The notes beneath the pieces are model-generated. The model did not search any database, had not been told where the DNA came from, and saw only the letters and a list, made by a program, of their open reading frames with translations. From positions 131,983 through 186,937 of the forward strand of contig CACIRX010000001.1 of the NCBI GenBank assembly GCA_902589175.1: a stretch of DNA of 54,955 nucleotides, in the 5' to 3' direction. Each line of letters opens with the position of its first letter. The first letter of the stretch is position 1. The position numbers and the translations under genes are program-made. Shown one piece after another: positions 20,527 to 28,881 of this stretch. This DNA is from an uncultured Pelagibacteraceae bacterium. Lineage in GTDB: Bacteria > Pseudomonadota > Alphaproteobacteria > Pelagibacterales > AG-422-B15.

Positions 20527-20559
20527 AAAAAGATAAATTTTAACCCTTATATCTTTTTT
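20526..20559 (+). terminator. Possible terminator hairpin after the tRNA
   Basis: A 10-bp perfect inverted repeat (arms 20526-20535, AAAAAAGATA, and 20550-20559, TATCTTTTTT) with a 14-nt loop ends in a T tract just after the tRNA CCA. Only one pair is G-C, so stability is low; it may instead serve as a processing site or be chance in A+T-rich DNA. Confidence 0.3.
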
Positions 20560-20580
20560 AACTTATTCTATAATTTAATT

Positions 20581-21429
20581 ATGTCTCTAAATATAGTCAC
20601 TTCAGAACAGGCCTGTGGTGCAGAAATAACAGGAATTGATTTAAAAAAAGATTTATGTGAGAGTCAAATTTCTGAAATAAGAAATTATTGGCTTAAGCAT
20701 CATGTACTGAGTTTTCCCAACCAAGCTTTATCTGACGATGATCTAGAACGTTTCACACTTTATTTTGGATCTTTTGGAGATGACCCATTTATTGCCTCAA
20801 TACCAGGTAGAGACAATATTATTGCAGTAAAAAGAACGGCAGATGAAAAGGTACCAATTTTCGCAGATAATTGGCACACTGATTGGAGTTTTCAAAAAAA
20901 TCCACCGGCAGGTACATGTTTGTTTGGAAAAATAATTCCATCAGAAGGCGGTGATACGTTGTTTGCGAACCAACATCTAGCATTAGAACGCATGCCCTCA
21001 GAATTAAGAAAAAAGCTGGAGGGAAAAAAAGCAATTCACTCAGCCCTTGTACCTTATTCACCAGGGGGTGGTTATGGTGATAAGGATAGAGAAATGGGAA
21101 GAAGCATGGATATCAGAGCTTCAGATGATGCTTTTGCTCAACAAATACATCCTATTATTAAGTATCATCCTGAAACAAATAAAGAGATTATTTATGGCAC
21201 AGTTGGTTACATCATTGGTATTGATGGTATGGATAATCAAGAAGCTATGAAATTACTCATGGAATTGAGTGCATGGCAGTGTAGAGATGAATTTGTTTAT
21301 AGGCATAAATGGAAAAAAGATATGCTAATTATGTGGGACAATAGAAGTGTATTACACCGAGCAACAGGCGGTTATGAAGGACAAGAACGTCTTTTACATC
21401 GTACAACTATTGCAGCCTACGGAATGTAA
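20581..21429 (+). CDS. TauD/TfdA-family 2-oxoglutarate dioxygenase
   Basis: A 282-residue Fe(II)/2-oxoglutarate-dependent dioxygenase of the taurine/2,4-D group. Iron ligands are H99 and D101 ('NWHTDWSF') and H259 ('SVLHRATGGY'); R274 ('LLHRTTIAAYG') is placed to bind 2-oxoglutarate. These positions closely match E. coli TauD (H99, D101, H255, R270). The N-terminal 'CGAEITGIDLKKDL' and 'VLSFPNQALSDDDLERF' are family features. I set the start at the ATG at 20581; the frame also runs upstream into the tRNA, which cannot be coding. The substrate is unknown: taurine, alkylsulfonates, aryloxyacids and other acids are used within the family. Next genes: a hydrolase and an Old Yellow Enzyme. Confidence 0.92.
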   Translation: MSLNIVTSEQACGAEITGIDLKKDLCESQISEIRNYWLKHHVLSFPNQALSDDDLERFTLYFGSFGDDPFIASIPGRDNIIAVKRTADEKVPIFADNWHTDWSFQKNPPAGTCLFGKIIPSEGGDTLFANQHLALERMPSELRKKLEGKKAIHSALVPYSPGGGYGDKDREMGRSMDIRASDDAFAQQIHPIIKYHPETNKEIIYGTVGYIIGIDGMDNQEAMKLLMELSAWQCRDEFVYRHKWKKDMLIMWDNRSVLHRATGGYEGQERLLHRTTIAAYGM

Positions 21430-21439
21430 GATATATTTT

Positions 21440-22417
21440 ATGGTAAAATTAAAAAAAGTTTTAAAATACTTTCTATTACTCGTACTAATTTTATTAGCAT
21501 TTATTATCTATAATTCCGTATACTTTGATATACCAAAAGAAAATGTTATTGCTAAACATGCAAAGGGAGCTTCAGAATTTATAGAGCTCAAAGATGGTTC
21601 GTTAATTCATGTTAGGGATGAAGGTAATAAAAATGGAAATACTTTAGTTTTAATTCACGGGTTTAATGGATCACTTTTTAATTTCGAAAGTATGAATAAA
21701 TTCTTATTAGATGATTTTAGAATAATTTCATTGGACTTACCAGCTCATGGATTAACAGGACCAGTCAATAGTGATGATTATTCTATTGATGGATTTATTA
21801 CAGTCATCAACGAAGTATTAGAAATTAAAAATATAAATGAATTTTATCTTGCAGGCCACTCTATGGGTGGAAGAGTTGTATGGGAATTTACAATTGACTA
21901 TCCAGAAAAAGTGGGCGGTTTAGTAATTATAGGCTCAGCTTTTTTAGCAAACGAGGAAGAATACAAAGAATTTCAGTCAGAGAATGCCCCGCCAATTGCA
22001 TTTAAACTCTTAGAAATTCCATTTTTTAGGCAAATGCTGGGTTATATAACACCAAGATTTATTGTAACTCAGGCCGCTTACCAAACGGTTTATAATCAGA
22101 ATATCATAACTGAGGAATTAATTGATCAATTTCATGAAATAATTTTACTTGAAGGCTCTAGAGAGGCAATTGGTAATCTTATAGTTAATAATGAAGAAGA
22201 TTTTATTGCTGATCCTAAATTACTGCAGAATATTAAAATTCCTACTTTAATACTTCATGGTGAACAGGATAATTTAGTTGATGTAAGATTTAATAAACAC
22301 TTTTTAGAAAATATTCCTAGTATAAGTTTAATTTTATACCCTAAAGTTGGTCATATGCCTCCAATGGAAATCCCAGAAATATTAGCTGAAGATATCAAAA
22401 ATTTTATAGTAAATTAA
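21440..22417 (+). CDS. Membrane-anchored alpha/beta hydrolase
   Basis: A 325-residue alpha/beta-hydrolase fold protein with one N-terminal hydrophobic helix (about residues 9-24) that should act as signal anchor, placing the enzyme in the periplasm or at the outer face of the inner membrane. The oxyanion motif is 'LIHGFNGS', the nucleophile S141 sits in 'AGHSMGGRVV', the acid is in 'LHGEQDNLVD' and the catalytic His in 'KVGHMPPMEIP'. Start chosen at 21440, ten bases after the dioxygenase stop; longer frames overlap that gene. Substrate is unknown: esterase, lactonase and C-C hydrolase are all possible. Same-strand packing with the dioxygenase and oxidoreductase suggests one transcript. Confidence 0.85.
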   Translation: MVKLKKVLKYFLLLVLILLAFIIYNSVYFDIPKENVIAKHAKGASEFIELKDGSLIHVRDEGNKNGNTLVLIHGFNGSLFNFESMNKFLLDDFRIISLDLPAHGLTGPVNSDDYSIDGFITVINEVLEIKNINEFYLAGHSMGGRVVWEFTIDYPEKVGGLVIIGSAFLANEEEYKEFQSENAPPIAFKLLEIPFFRQMLGYITPRFIVTQAAYQTVYNQNIITEELIDQFHEIILLEGSREAIGNLIVNNEEDFIADPKLLQNIKIPTLILHGEQDNLVDVRFNKHFLENIPSISLILYPKVGHMPPMEIPEILAEDIKNFIVN

Positions 22418-22431
22418 ATTTGTTAAAAGTT

Positions 22432-23745
22432 ATGATAAATGAAAAATTGACACTTCCTTGTGGCGCTGAAATTAAAAATAGATTTCTTAAATCAGCAATG
22501 ACTGAGGGTTTAGCAAAAAGTGATGCGACAGCAAATAAAAGACATAATAATCTCTATGAAAGATGGGCTAAAGGCGGAATAGGAATTTCTGTTACAGGAA
22601 ATGTTCAAGTTGATCATCGATATATTGAACGAGCTGGTAATGTTGTAATAGAAGGAAAACAGTCTAATGAAAGTTTGGCTGCTTTAGCCGACTGGTCAAA
22701 AGCTGGAACACAAAATAATACTCACCTATGGATGCAATTAAGTCATGCTGGCAGACAGACGCCTTTTAGTATTAACAAAGAGAGCAGAGCGCCCTCTGTT
22801 CAACCTTTGCCAACACTGGGAGGAATACTAAAATTTGGAGTACCAAAAGAGCTAAGCCAATCCGAAATCTTGAATATAATTGATCAATTTGTTAATGCAG
22901 CTGAGGTTGCAAAGCAAACAGGATTCACTGGTGTTCAACTTCATTCAGCACATGGTTATCTTCTCTCAGAATTTTTATCACCAAATGTTAATCAACGAAC
23001 TGATGAGTGGGGAGGCAGTATAGAAAATCGATCAAGATTACTAATTACAACAATTGAAGCGATCCGAGAAAAAGTTGGAAGCAATTTTCCTATTTCAATT
23101 AAACTTAATTCAAGTGATTTTCAAAAAGGGGGATTTTCTCACGAAGAAAGTATTGAGGTTGCTAAAATATTAAATAATACATCATTAGACTTACTTGAAA
23201 TTTCAGGTGGAACTTATGAAAATTTTACTGCCTTAGAAATTGATTCATTGAACCTTAAAAAAGCCAAAACAATCAAACCTCAGCGTAGTACAAAAGTAAG
23301 AGAAGCTTATTTCTTGAAATATGCTGAAGCAATAAAAGAAGTTATATCAATTCCTTTGGCGGTAACTGGGGGATTTCGTTCTACCGAGGGGATGAATCAT
23401 GCCCTTCAAAGTGGTGCTTGTGATGTAATTGGTTTGGGTAGACCACTTTGCTCTGAGCCCGATATTGTAAATGAATTAATAAGTGGTGAAAAAAAATCAG
23501 CAACTCTGTATGAAAATATGTTGGAATTTGGTCCGTGGATACTTGGCTTAAACAGCCCGATATCACTTATGCGATCTAATAATAAAGCTGCTCAAGTTTA
23601 TTGGTGTTATCGACAAATATTGAAAATCGCTGACGGCAATGAGGTTGATACAAAGTTGGGACTTTTTAAAGCATTTCTGGATCACTTTAGAGACGACTCT
23701 GCTAATAGCAAAAAGTATAAAGCCTTTTGGAAAGATTTAGATTGA
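22432..23745 (+). CDS. NADH:flavin oxidoreductase, Old Yellow Enzyme family
   Basis: An FMN-dependent TIM-barrel ene-reductase-type enzyme, 437 residues from the ATG at 22432; a TTG 12 bases upstream is an alternative start. Visible features are the N-terminal 'LTLPCGAEIKNRFLKSAMTEG', 'LWMQLSHAGRQT', the active-site pair in 'VQLHSAHGYLLSEFLSPNVNQR', 'DEWGGSIENRSRLL' and the FMN phosphate loop 'AVTGGFRS' plus 'CDVIGLGRPL'. There is no C-terminal iron-sulfur/NADH module like that of 2,4-dienoyl-CoA reductase, but there is a roughly 90-residue C-terminal extension after the barrel. It probably reduces an alpha,beta-unsaturated carbonyl. Substrate not predictable. Overlaps the TPR gene by a few bases. 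Confidence 0.9.
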   Translation: MINEKLTLPCGAEIKNRFLKSAMTEGLAKSDATANKRHNNLYERWAKGGIGISVTGNVQVDHRYIERAGNVVIEGKQSNESLAALADWSKAGTQNNTHLWMQLSHAGRQTPFSINKESRAPSVQPLPTLGGILKFGVPKELSQSEILNIIDQFVNAAEVAKQTGFTGVQLHSAHGYLLSEFLSPNVNQRTDEWGGSIENRSRLLITTIEAIREKVGSNFPISIKLNSSDFQKGGFSHEESIEVAKILNNTSLDLLEISGGTYENFTALEIDSLNLKKAKTIKPQRSTKVREAYFLKYAEAIKEVISIPLAVTGGFRSTEGMNHALQSGACDVIGLGRPLCSEPDIVNELISGEKKSATLYENMLEFGPWILGLNSPISLMRSNNKAAQVYWCYRQILKIADGNEVDTKLGLFKAFLDHFRDDSANSKKYKAFWKDLD

Positions 23746-24272
23746 AAAGAATAATTTTTATACTGTTACTTTTAAATTCATCTTTTGTATTGGCTGATCA
23801 AAAAGATAGCCGACTGAACAGTTTGTTTGATGAGTTATTTTTAAGTAATGACAATATGCAAGCCAGTTCTATTTTAGCTGACATTTGGAATATATGGTCT
23901 ATTGCAGAAAACGTTGAAGCCCAAAAAATATTTGATGAAGGCAACAAAATGATGGATCGTGGAAGTTTAGAAGAAGCAATAGCTTTATTTACGCAGGTAA
24001 TTGATATTAAGCCTGATTTTGCAGAAGGTTGGAATAAAAGAGCTACTGTTCTCTTTTTAAAAGGTGAGTTAGAGGCTTCAATTTCTGATATCCAAAAAAC
24101 TCTTGAACTAGAACCAAGACACTTTGGAGCACTTGATGGACTTGCGGAAATCTATTTAATTCAAGATGATCTTTTGGGAGCTGCAGCAACGTATAAAAGA
24201 ATTCTAGAAATTATTCCAACAAGTAAAAAATCTCAAGACCGACTCAAATTAATTAACGAACTTATTGTGTAA
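23742..24272 (+). CDS. Exported TPR-repeat protein
   Basis: A protein of about 176 residues with a likely signal peptide ('LKRIIFILLLLNSSFVLA') and three tetratricopeptide-like repeats between about residues 60 and 165 ('GNKMMDRGSLEEAIALF', 'GWNKRATVLFLKGELEASI', 'GLAEIYLIQDDLLGAA'). The start is uncertain: a TTG at 23742 overlaps the preceding stop as TTGA and gives a clean signal peptide; a TTG at 23727 adds five residues. Neither has a Shine-Dalgarno sequence. Periplasmic location is inferred. The role is probably protein-protein contact; I cannot name a partner. The gene ends 2 bp before the SRAP gene. Confidence 0.8.
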   Translation: MKRIIFILLLLNSSFVLADQKDSRLNSLFDELFLSNDNMQASSILADIWNIWSIAENVEAQKIFDEGNKMMDRGSLEEAIALFTQVIDIKPDFAEGWNKRATVLFLKGELEASISDIQKTLELEPRHFGALDGLAEIYLIQDDLLGAAATYKRILEIIPTSKKSQDRLKLINELIV

Positions 24273-24274
24273 CA

Positions 24275-24835
24275 ATGTGTGGGCGTTTTATTCTTTCCGA
24301 CAAAAAAGTTATTAAAGATAAATTTAATGTTGAACTAGCACCCTCGTATAATATAGCTCCTTCACAAGATGTATTGGTTATAAAACCAGATCCCGTTTTT
24401 ATGAAATGGTCATATTCACCAAAATGGAAAGATGATATGAACTTGATTAATTGTCGTCACGAAACATTACTAGATAAGCCTTCTTTTAAGGGATCACTTA
24501 GATGTGTTTTTCTTGCAAATGGGTGGTATGAATGGCAAAGGCAAAATAACGCTAAAACGCCTTTTTTCCATTATATTGAAAATGAATTGCTTTATTTCGC
24601 TGGTATTTATAATTTGAATAGTGGATGTGCAGTTGTAACTTGCCAGTCAAGTGAAACTGTCTCTCATGTGCATCATAGACAACCTTTGCTTTTAGATGAA
24701 TCTCAAACAACTGAATGGATAGAAGGAAAGCATGAAATTAAAAGAAAAAAAGACGATCAAGTTCAAGTTTATGAAGTCTCAAAAAATGTTAATAGTCCTC
24801 GTAACAATAGCCCTGAGTTGTTAGATAAATCTTAA
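24275..24835 (+). CDS. SRAP-domain protein (YedK/HMCES family)
   Basis: A 186-residue SOS-response-associated peptidase-type protein. The family forms a thiazolidine crosslink with abasic sites in single-stranded DNA through Cys2 and so shields them. Key residues are visible: Cys2 after Met1 ('MCGRFILSD'), Asn in 'YNIAPSQ', 'LINCRHET', Glu in 'ANGWYEWQRQ' and His in 'VHHRQPLLL'. It is shorter than E. coli YedK (222), with the middle loops reduced. The start is fixed because the Met must be cleaved to expose Cys2. No SOS box was found. It may form a unit with neighbours on the same strand, but I see no functional link. Confidence 0.92.
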   Translation: MCGRFILSDKKVIKDKFNVELAPSYNIAPSQDVLVIKPDPVFMKWSYSPKWKDDMNLINCRHETLLDKPSFKGSLRCVFLANGWYEWQRQNNAKTPFFHYIENELLYFAGIYNLNSGCAVVTCQSSETVSHVHHRQPLLLDESQTTEWIEGKHEIKRKKDDQVQVYEVSKNVNSPRNNSPELLDKS

Positions 24836-24851
24836 TCTGTATAATTACAGA

Positions 24852-26456
24852 ATGAGTAAATTTTATGCGTTCATAGACAGCACTTTTATTGATTTAGGAA
24901 GGCAATTTAAATTAAGTTATCTACCGCCTTTGATGATATATGTTGCTGCTGGTGTTTCAGGTTTAACCGGAATCGTTGGAACTTTTTTTGTAAAAGATTA
25001 TCTAAATCTTTCGGCTGCTTTTTTAGCAGGCCTTGGTTTTTGGGCAGGAATTCCATGGGCATTAAAAATGCCACTTGGTCATTTAGTTGACCTAATCTGG
25101 GAAAGAAAAAATTATCTTGTTTATGTGGGCGCATCACTCATTGCTTTAAGTCTTGCTATCATGTTCGGCCTTATTATTCATACTGACTTTATGGTAAGGT
25201 ACTTAAGTATTGAAACTTGGTATATTATTAGCGTTCTCTTAGCTCCGATTGGTTATGTGGTTCAGGACGTTGTTGCTGATGCAATGACAGTTGAAGCAGT
25301 CCCAAATATAGATCCAAAAGGAAACCAATACTCACCCGATGTAATAAAAAATATGCATACCACCATGCAAACACTAGGTAGATTTGCTATTATTGGTGGT
25401 ACAGTAATTGTTGCATTAATTAATGTTGTTATTTTCAGTAGCGTTGAGGCTGAAACTGAACAAGAAAAAATAATTTTATACGGGAATATTTATCTCTTCG
25501 CACTGATCATTCCGTTCATATCAGTATTAGGGGTATTGCTTTCAATTTATTTAAAAAAGAAAAAAAATGACCAACTTTCAAAGTTAGGTATAGATCATCA
25601 AATCGAAATTGAAAAAACTAAGGTTGATTGGTGGATACTTGGAGGCTCTCTCGTTTTTGTAATTTTTACACTTAGCGTGGGAGGATTTAATCTTCCGTAT
25701 GCGCAAGAGATCGTATTCTTTGGATCAGTAAGTATTATATTTTTTCTGATGGCTAAACTAATGCGTGAACTTCCAGAGTCGATGCGACTCACAATTTTGG
25801 GAACTGCAATTATAATATTTATTTTCAGAGCCATGCCAGGCCCAGGCCCAGGACTTACCTGGTTTGAGATTGATAATTTAGGATTTGATGAGCAGTTTTT
25901 TTCTGTGCTTTCTCTTCTTGCCTCTTGTTTGACTTTACTTGGCATCATTATTTTAAGGCCTTTTATGGTCAATAACTCAATTGCAAAAATTATAGTGATA
26001 TTATCAATTGCTGGAGCAGTATTATTTTTGCCAAGTGTTGGCATGTATTATGGATTTCATGAATGGACTTCATCATTAACAAACGATGTTGTAGATGCAC
26101 GGTTTATTGCAATATTTAATACAGCTTTAGAATCACCCTTGGGACAAGTTTCAATGATCCCACTTCTTGCGTGGATTGCAAGAAATGCTCCAGCTCATCT
26201 AAAGGCTACATTTTTTGCTGTATTTGCATCGTTCACAAATTTAGCTCTATCCGCAAGTGCGTTGCTTACAAAGTATCTCAATCAAATTTACGAAGTAACG
26301 AGGGAAGTCAAGGATAAGGTCACAAATGAGATACTCTCCATAGCTGATTATTCTGATCTTGGTATTTTATTGATTGTTGTAACTCTGCTCACTCTTTTGG
26401 TACCAACAATTTCTGTTATAATCATTCAAAAAACTAGTTTAAAAACAGATGAATAA
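24852..26456 (+). CDS. BT1/MFS-type transporter
   Basis: A 534-residue integral membrane protein with about 12-14 hydrophobic segments. The pattern 'VSGLTGIVGTFFVKDYLNLSAAFLAGLGFW', 'PWALKMPLGHLVD' and especially 'GYVVQDVVADAMTVEAV' matches the folate-biopterin transporter (BT1) branch of the major facilitator superfamily, in which 'DVVADAL-VE' is the signature of the fourth/fifth helix region. A long soluble loop lies near residues 235-260. Substrate assignment to pterins or folates is weak, because bacterial BT1 members are mostly untested. It is followed after 3 nt by a 55-residue membrane protein and then a GST gene, all on one strand. Confidence 0.75.
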   Translation: MSKFYAFIDSTFIDLGRQFKLSYLPPLMIYVAAGVSGLTGIVGTFFVKDYLNLSAAFLAGLGFWAGIPWALKMPLGHLVDLIWERKNYLVYVGASLIALSLAIMFGLIIHTDFMVRYLSIETWYIISVLLAPIGYVVQDVVADAMTVEAVPNIDPKGNQYSPDVIKNMHTTMQTLGRFAIIGGTVIVALINVVIFSSVEAETEQEKIILYGNIYLFALIIPFISVLGVLLSIYLKKKKNDQLSKLGIDHQIEIEKTKVDWWILGGSLVFVIFTLSVGGFNLPYAQEIVFFGSVSIIFFLMAKLMRELPESMRLTILGTAIIIFIFRAMPGPGPGLTWFEIDNLGFDEQFFSVLSLLASCLTLLGIIILRPFMVNNSIAKIIVILSIAGAVLFLPSVGMYYGFHEWTSSLTNDVVDARFIAIFNTALESPLGQVSMIPLLAWIARNAPAHLKATFFAVFASFTNLALSASALLTKYLNQIYEVTREVKDKVTNEILSIADYSDLGILLIVVTLLTLLVPTISVIIIQKTSLKTDE

Positions 26457-26459
26457 TTA

Positions 26460-26627
26460 ATGAAAAATGTATTACAGATTCTTGGTGTTTTTTTTGCAGG
26501 CGCCCTTATAGGTTTTATTTTATTGAGCTTTGGTCTGTCGGTTGATATTTCAATGATGACAGGTACGGTTGTAATTCTTGTACTGGCTTACCTTGTTACT
26601 AAACAAAACAATAAGGAAAGAAAATAA
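26460..26627 (+). CDS. Small two-helix membrane protein, 55 residues
   Basis: This short frame runs from an ATG at 26460, four bases after the BT1-type transporter stop, to a TAA at 26625-26627 that shares its last A with the GST ATG. The product begins 'MKNVLQILGVFFAGALIG', has a first hydrophobic helix (about 5-25), a short polar turn with Asp29, a second hydrophobic helix (about 33-46) and a basic tail 'KQNNKERK'. The tight placement (3-nt gap upstream, TAATG overlap downstream) supports translation. I do not recognise a family. It could be an accessory subunit of the transporter or a membrane anchor. Function unknown. Confidence 0.65.
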   Translation: MKNVLQILGVFFAGALIGFILLSFGLSVDISMMTGTVVILVLAYLVTKQNNKERK

Positions 26628-27481
26628 TGGTTCAAATTCCAAGCGATCAAATTAAATCTAGAGAAATACTAAATTGGAAGGGTTTGCATTTATTTCATTA
26701 TAGAACTTCATCATGTTCACAAAAACTTAGGATCTATTTAAATTTAAAAAAAATTTCATGGACACCTCACAGCATAAATCTTGCTACAGGAAAAAACTAT
26801 TCAGAATTCTTTCTAGGTATTAATCCTAAAGGCCTGGTTCCTGTTCTCGTGGATGATGGTCGTGTAGAAATTGAGAGCAATGATATTCTTATGTATCTCG
26901 AGGATAAATTTCCTGAAAACCCACTTGTTCCTGACTCCGATACAACAGAAATTGGCACGTTACTGAAAGAAGAAGATGATTTGCATGAGGATATAAGAAA
27001 TATTGCTTATCGATATATGTTTGGTGGACTCGGCAAAAAAGACCCTAATGAATTAGATGCGTTTGAAAAATATAAATCATCTAATAGTGAGCTGGACTAT
27101 CTAAAATTAAAAGAAGTAAAGTTTTATAAGTCATTTCGTGAAAATGGAATAACTGATGAAGCAGTTAAAAACTCACTAAATAATTTTTGTAAATGTTATG
27201 ATAAATACGAATCTCTATTAAATAAGCAAAAATACTTAATGGGCAATAATCTTTCAATGCTTGATCTTGCCTGGTTTATTTATACATATAGGCTTTATGT
27301 CTCAGGATTTCCATTTAAAGACCGTTACCCAAAAATATCTGAATGGTTTCTTGATCTTTATTCTCGAAAAGAATTTTTTAAAGAGGTTAATGATCCATTG
27401 CCTCTAAAGATAATTAGGCTTTACGCTAAGACATCAACATCTTTGTATGGAAAGTCAATTAAAGCTCTGCTTTCAAAATAA
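26627..27481 (+). CDS. Glutathione S-transferase family protein
   Basis: A 284-residue cytoplasmic GST-fold protein. The N-terminal thioredoxin-like domain (about 18-95) shows 'LHLFHYRTSSCSQKLRIYL', with a Ser/Cys near the catalytic position, the cis-proline segment 'NPKGLVPVLVDD' and the glutathione-binding 'IESNDILMYLEDKFP'. The all-alpha C-terminal domain (about 105-250) has 'MLDLAWFIYTYRLY'. It shares one base with the small membrane gene before it and one base with the 440-residue gene after it (TAATG at both junctions). Reaction unknown: conjugation, isomerisation, dehalogenation and lignin-type ether cleavage all occur in this superfamily. Confidence 0.87.
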   Translation: MVQIPSDQIKSREILNWKGLHLFHYRTSSCSQKLRIYLNLKKISWTPHSINLATGKNYSEFFLGINPKGLVPVLVDDGRVEIESNDILMYLEDKFPENPLVPDSDTTEIGTLLKEEDDLHEDIRNIAYRYMFGGLGKKDPNELDAFEKYKSSNSELDYLKLKEVKFYKSFRENGITDEAVKNSLNNFCKCYDKYESLLNKQKYLMGNNLSMLDLAWFIYTYRLYVSGFPFKDRYPKISEWFLDLYSRKEFFKEVNDPLPLKIIRLYAKTSTSLYGKSIKALLSK

Positions 27482-28803
27482 TGACTGCCCTAGACAGATT
27501 ATCCATACTTGAGGGATACTATAAATCTCACTGGCCTGTTGAATGTGGTGGAAATCGACGTCAAAAGGCAACTGAAGGATCGTTGAACGCTCGTAAAAAA
27601 AAAGCTGTTGTACAAAGCATACGAAATGAACGCTGGAATGTTATGACAATTTATCGCGATAATAATGAAATTTTTTTGGGCGGTACGATGCCAAGCTTTA
27701 CAGGTCCAGAACCATTTGGATGGCTTCAAAAAATTGAACCTGAGTCTTTGGAAATATTAGGGGAAACTCCAAAATTACCATGCGGTGATCACGTCTGGTG
27801 TGGCGCTATTGCAGCACATACAAACGGCAATATAATCAAGGTTAATGGAAACTACATGCATAGTATTTCAAAAGAATGTGAAGTGATTAAAGAGTCAAAA
27901 TTACCCATTGATCAGGCGCATAACGGTTTACTAATATTATCAGATGGAACAATCGTCACTAAAGATTTACGTTTAGAAGGTCAAGGTTGTTCAACAATTA
28001 CAAGATTAGATCAAAATCTAGATATTTTACATGAACCCATGCAATTGCCTGAAGGTTCTATGGGAAGAATTGCATCAGACAAAACAGAAGATGGTGAGTT
28101 CATTTTTATTCCAGGTATCGAAAAAATATGGAAAATAAAAGTTCTGCCTAACAATCTAGAAGTTACTTCAGACTGGTCACCTAATTATAGGAAATCAAAT
28201 GATGATCAAGGATTATCATGGGATGGTTGTATATCAGATGGATCACTCTGGCTGATGAATAACGGAGACATCGACTCATTAAGAGCTATTTATTCAACTC
28301 ATCCAAATGGTAGATTTAAAACTGCACCAAAAGAATTAAGTTGGAGACGTCCTGCTCCTTGGTCATGTAAGCAAAGGCTTTATAGATTTGATTTAATGTC
28401 AGAACAATTTGAATATATCGAACCATTTGAACATCATGGAGGGGGTATTATTGCACCACCCGTAAATATTCCCGAATGTAATATCTGTGTATGCTGGGAT
28501 AGTATAAATGGTGGCATAGCAGGTATTGATACATCAAACAATTCGTTAAAATTATCGTGGAAGATTGATAGTCTTAGACCAACAATGCAACCGGTTGTGT
28601 TTCCTGAAAGCAAAGAGTTAGTAATTAATAGTTTTGAAAATAACGACGATCACTTAGTGGTAATAGACCTATCTAGTGGAGAAATACTCTCAAAGGTTTC
28701 ACTCAATTCACCTCTTGCCAATGGCATGTTTTTAACGCCAGGCTTAAAGAATGATATTTTTTATTGCTCAACAAGAACATTTGCACGAGTATCTTGGAAG
28801 TAA
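27481..28803 (+). CDS. Uncharacterised 440-residue protein, probable beta-propeller
   Basis: I do not recognise this family. The 440 residues have no signal peptide or membrane helix, so it is cytoplasmic. The composition is rich in Gly, Asp, Trp and short beta-type segments, with repeated turn motifs such as 'LILSDGTIVTKD', 'GSLWLMNNGDID', 'ECNICVCWDSINGG' and 'KELVINSFENNDDHLVVID', which suggests a WD/SMP-30-like propeller. Several Cys and His residues are clustered ('CGDHVWCGAIAAHTNG', 'EHHGGG', 'WSCKQRLYRFD') and might bind metal. Its ATG overlaps the GST stop by one base, which implies linked function. It might be an enzyme such as a lactonase or a sugar/alcohol oxidoreductase; this is inference only. 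Confidence 0.8.
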   Translation: MTALDRLSILEGYYKSHWPVECGGNRRQKATEGSLNARKKKAVVQSIRNERWNVMTIYRDNNEIFLGGTMPSFTGPEPFGWLQKIEPESLEILGETPKLPCGDHVWCGAIAAHTNGNIIKVNGNYMHSISKECEVIKESKLPIDQAHNGLLILSDGTIVTKDLRLEGQGCSTITRLDQNLDILHEPMQLPEGSMGRIASDKTEDGEFIFIPGIEKIWKIKVLPNNLEVTSDWSPNYRKSNDDQGLSWDGCISDGSLWLMNNGDIDSLRAIYSTHPNGRFKTAPKELSWRRPAPWSCKQRLYRFDLMSEQFEYIEPFEHHGGGIIAPPVNIPECNICVCWDSINGGIAGIDTSNNSLKLSWKIDSLRPTMQPVVFPESKELVINSFENNDDHLVVIDLSSGEILSKVSLNSPLANGMFLTPGLKNDIFYCSTRTFARVSWK

Positions 28804-28869
28804 ATTTGAACTAATATTTATTCTTTCAAAGGTAAGTATTTTAATTAGAATTTGTAAAAAACAAAATAT

Positions 28870-28874
28870 AGGAG
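28870..28874 (+). promoter_or_regulatory. Strong Shine-Dalgarno sequence of the ABM-like gene
   Basis: AGGAG lies seven bases before the ATG at 28882. Most genes in the window have no such motif, so this marks independent and probably efficient translation. The 78-bp gap upstream is also larger than usual here. Confidence 0.75.
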
Positions 28875-28881
28875 ACAAAAT

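Noticed and set aside
20515-20580. Upstream extension of the TauD-type gene
   Set aside because: It starts within the tRNA 3' end; the ATG at 20581 gives the normal N-terminus and aligns H99/D101 with TauD.
21347-21439. Upstream extension of the alpha/beta hydrolase
   Set aside because: It overlaps the conserved end of the dioxygenase and would mask the membrane anchor that begins at 21440.
20450-24000. Genomic island inserted at the tRNA
   Set aside because: No integrase, no repeat of the tRNA 3' end and no clear composition change were seen, so island status is unsupported.
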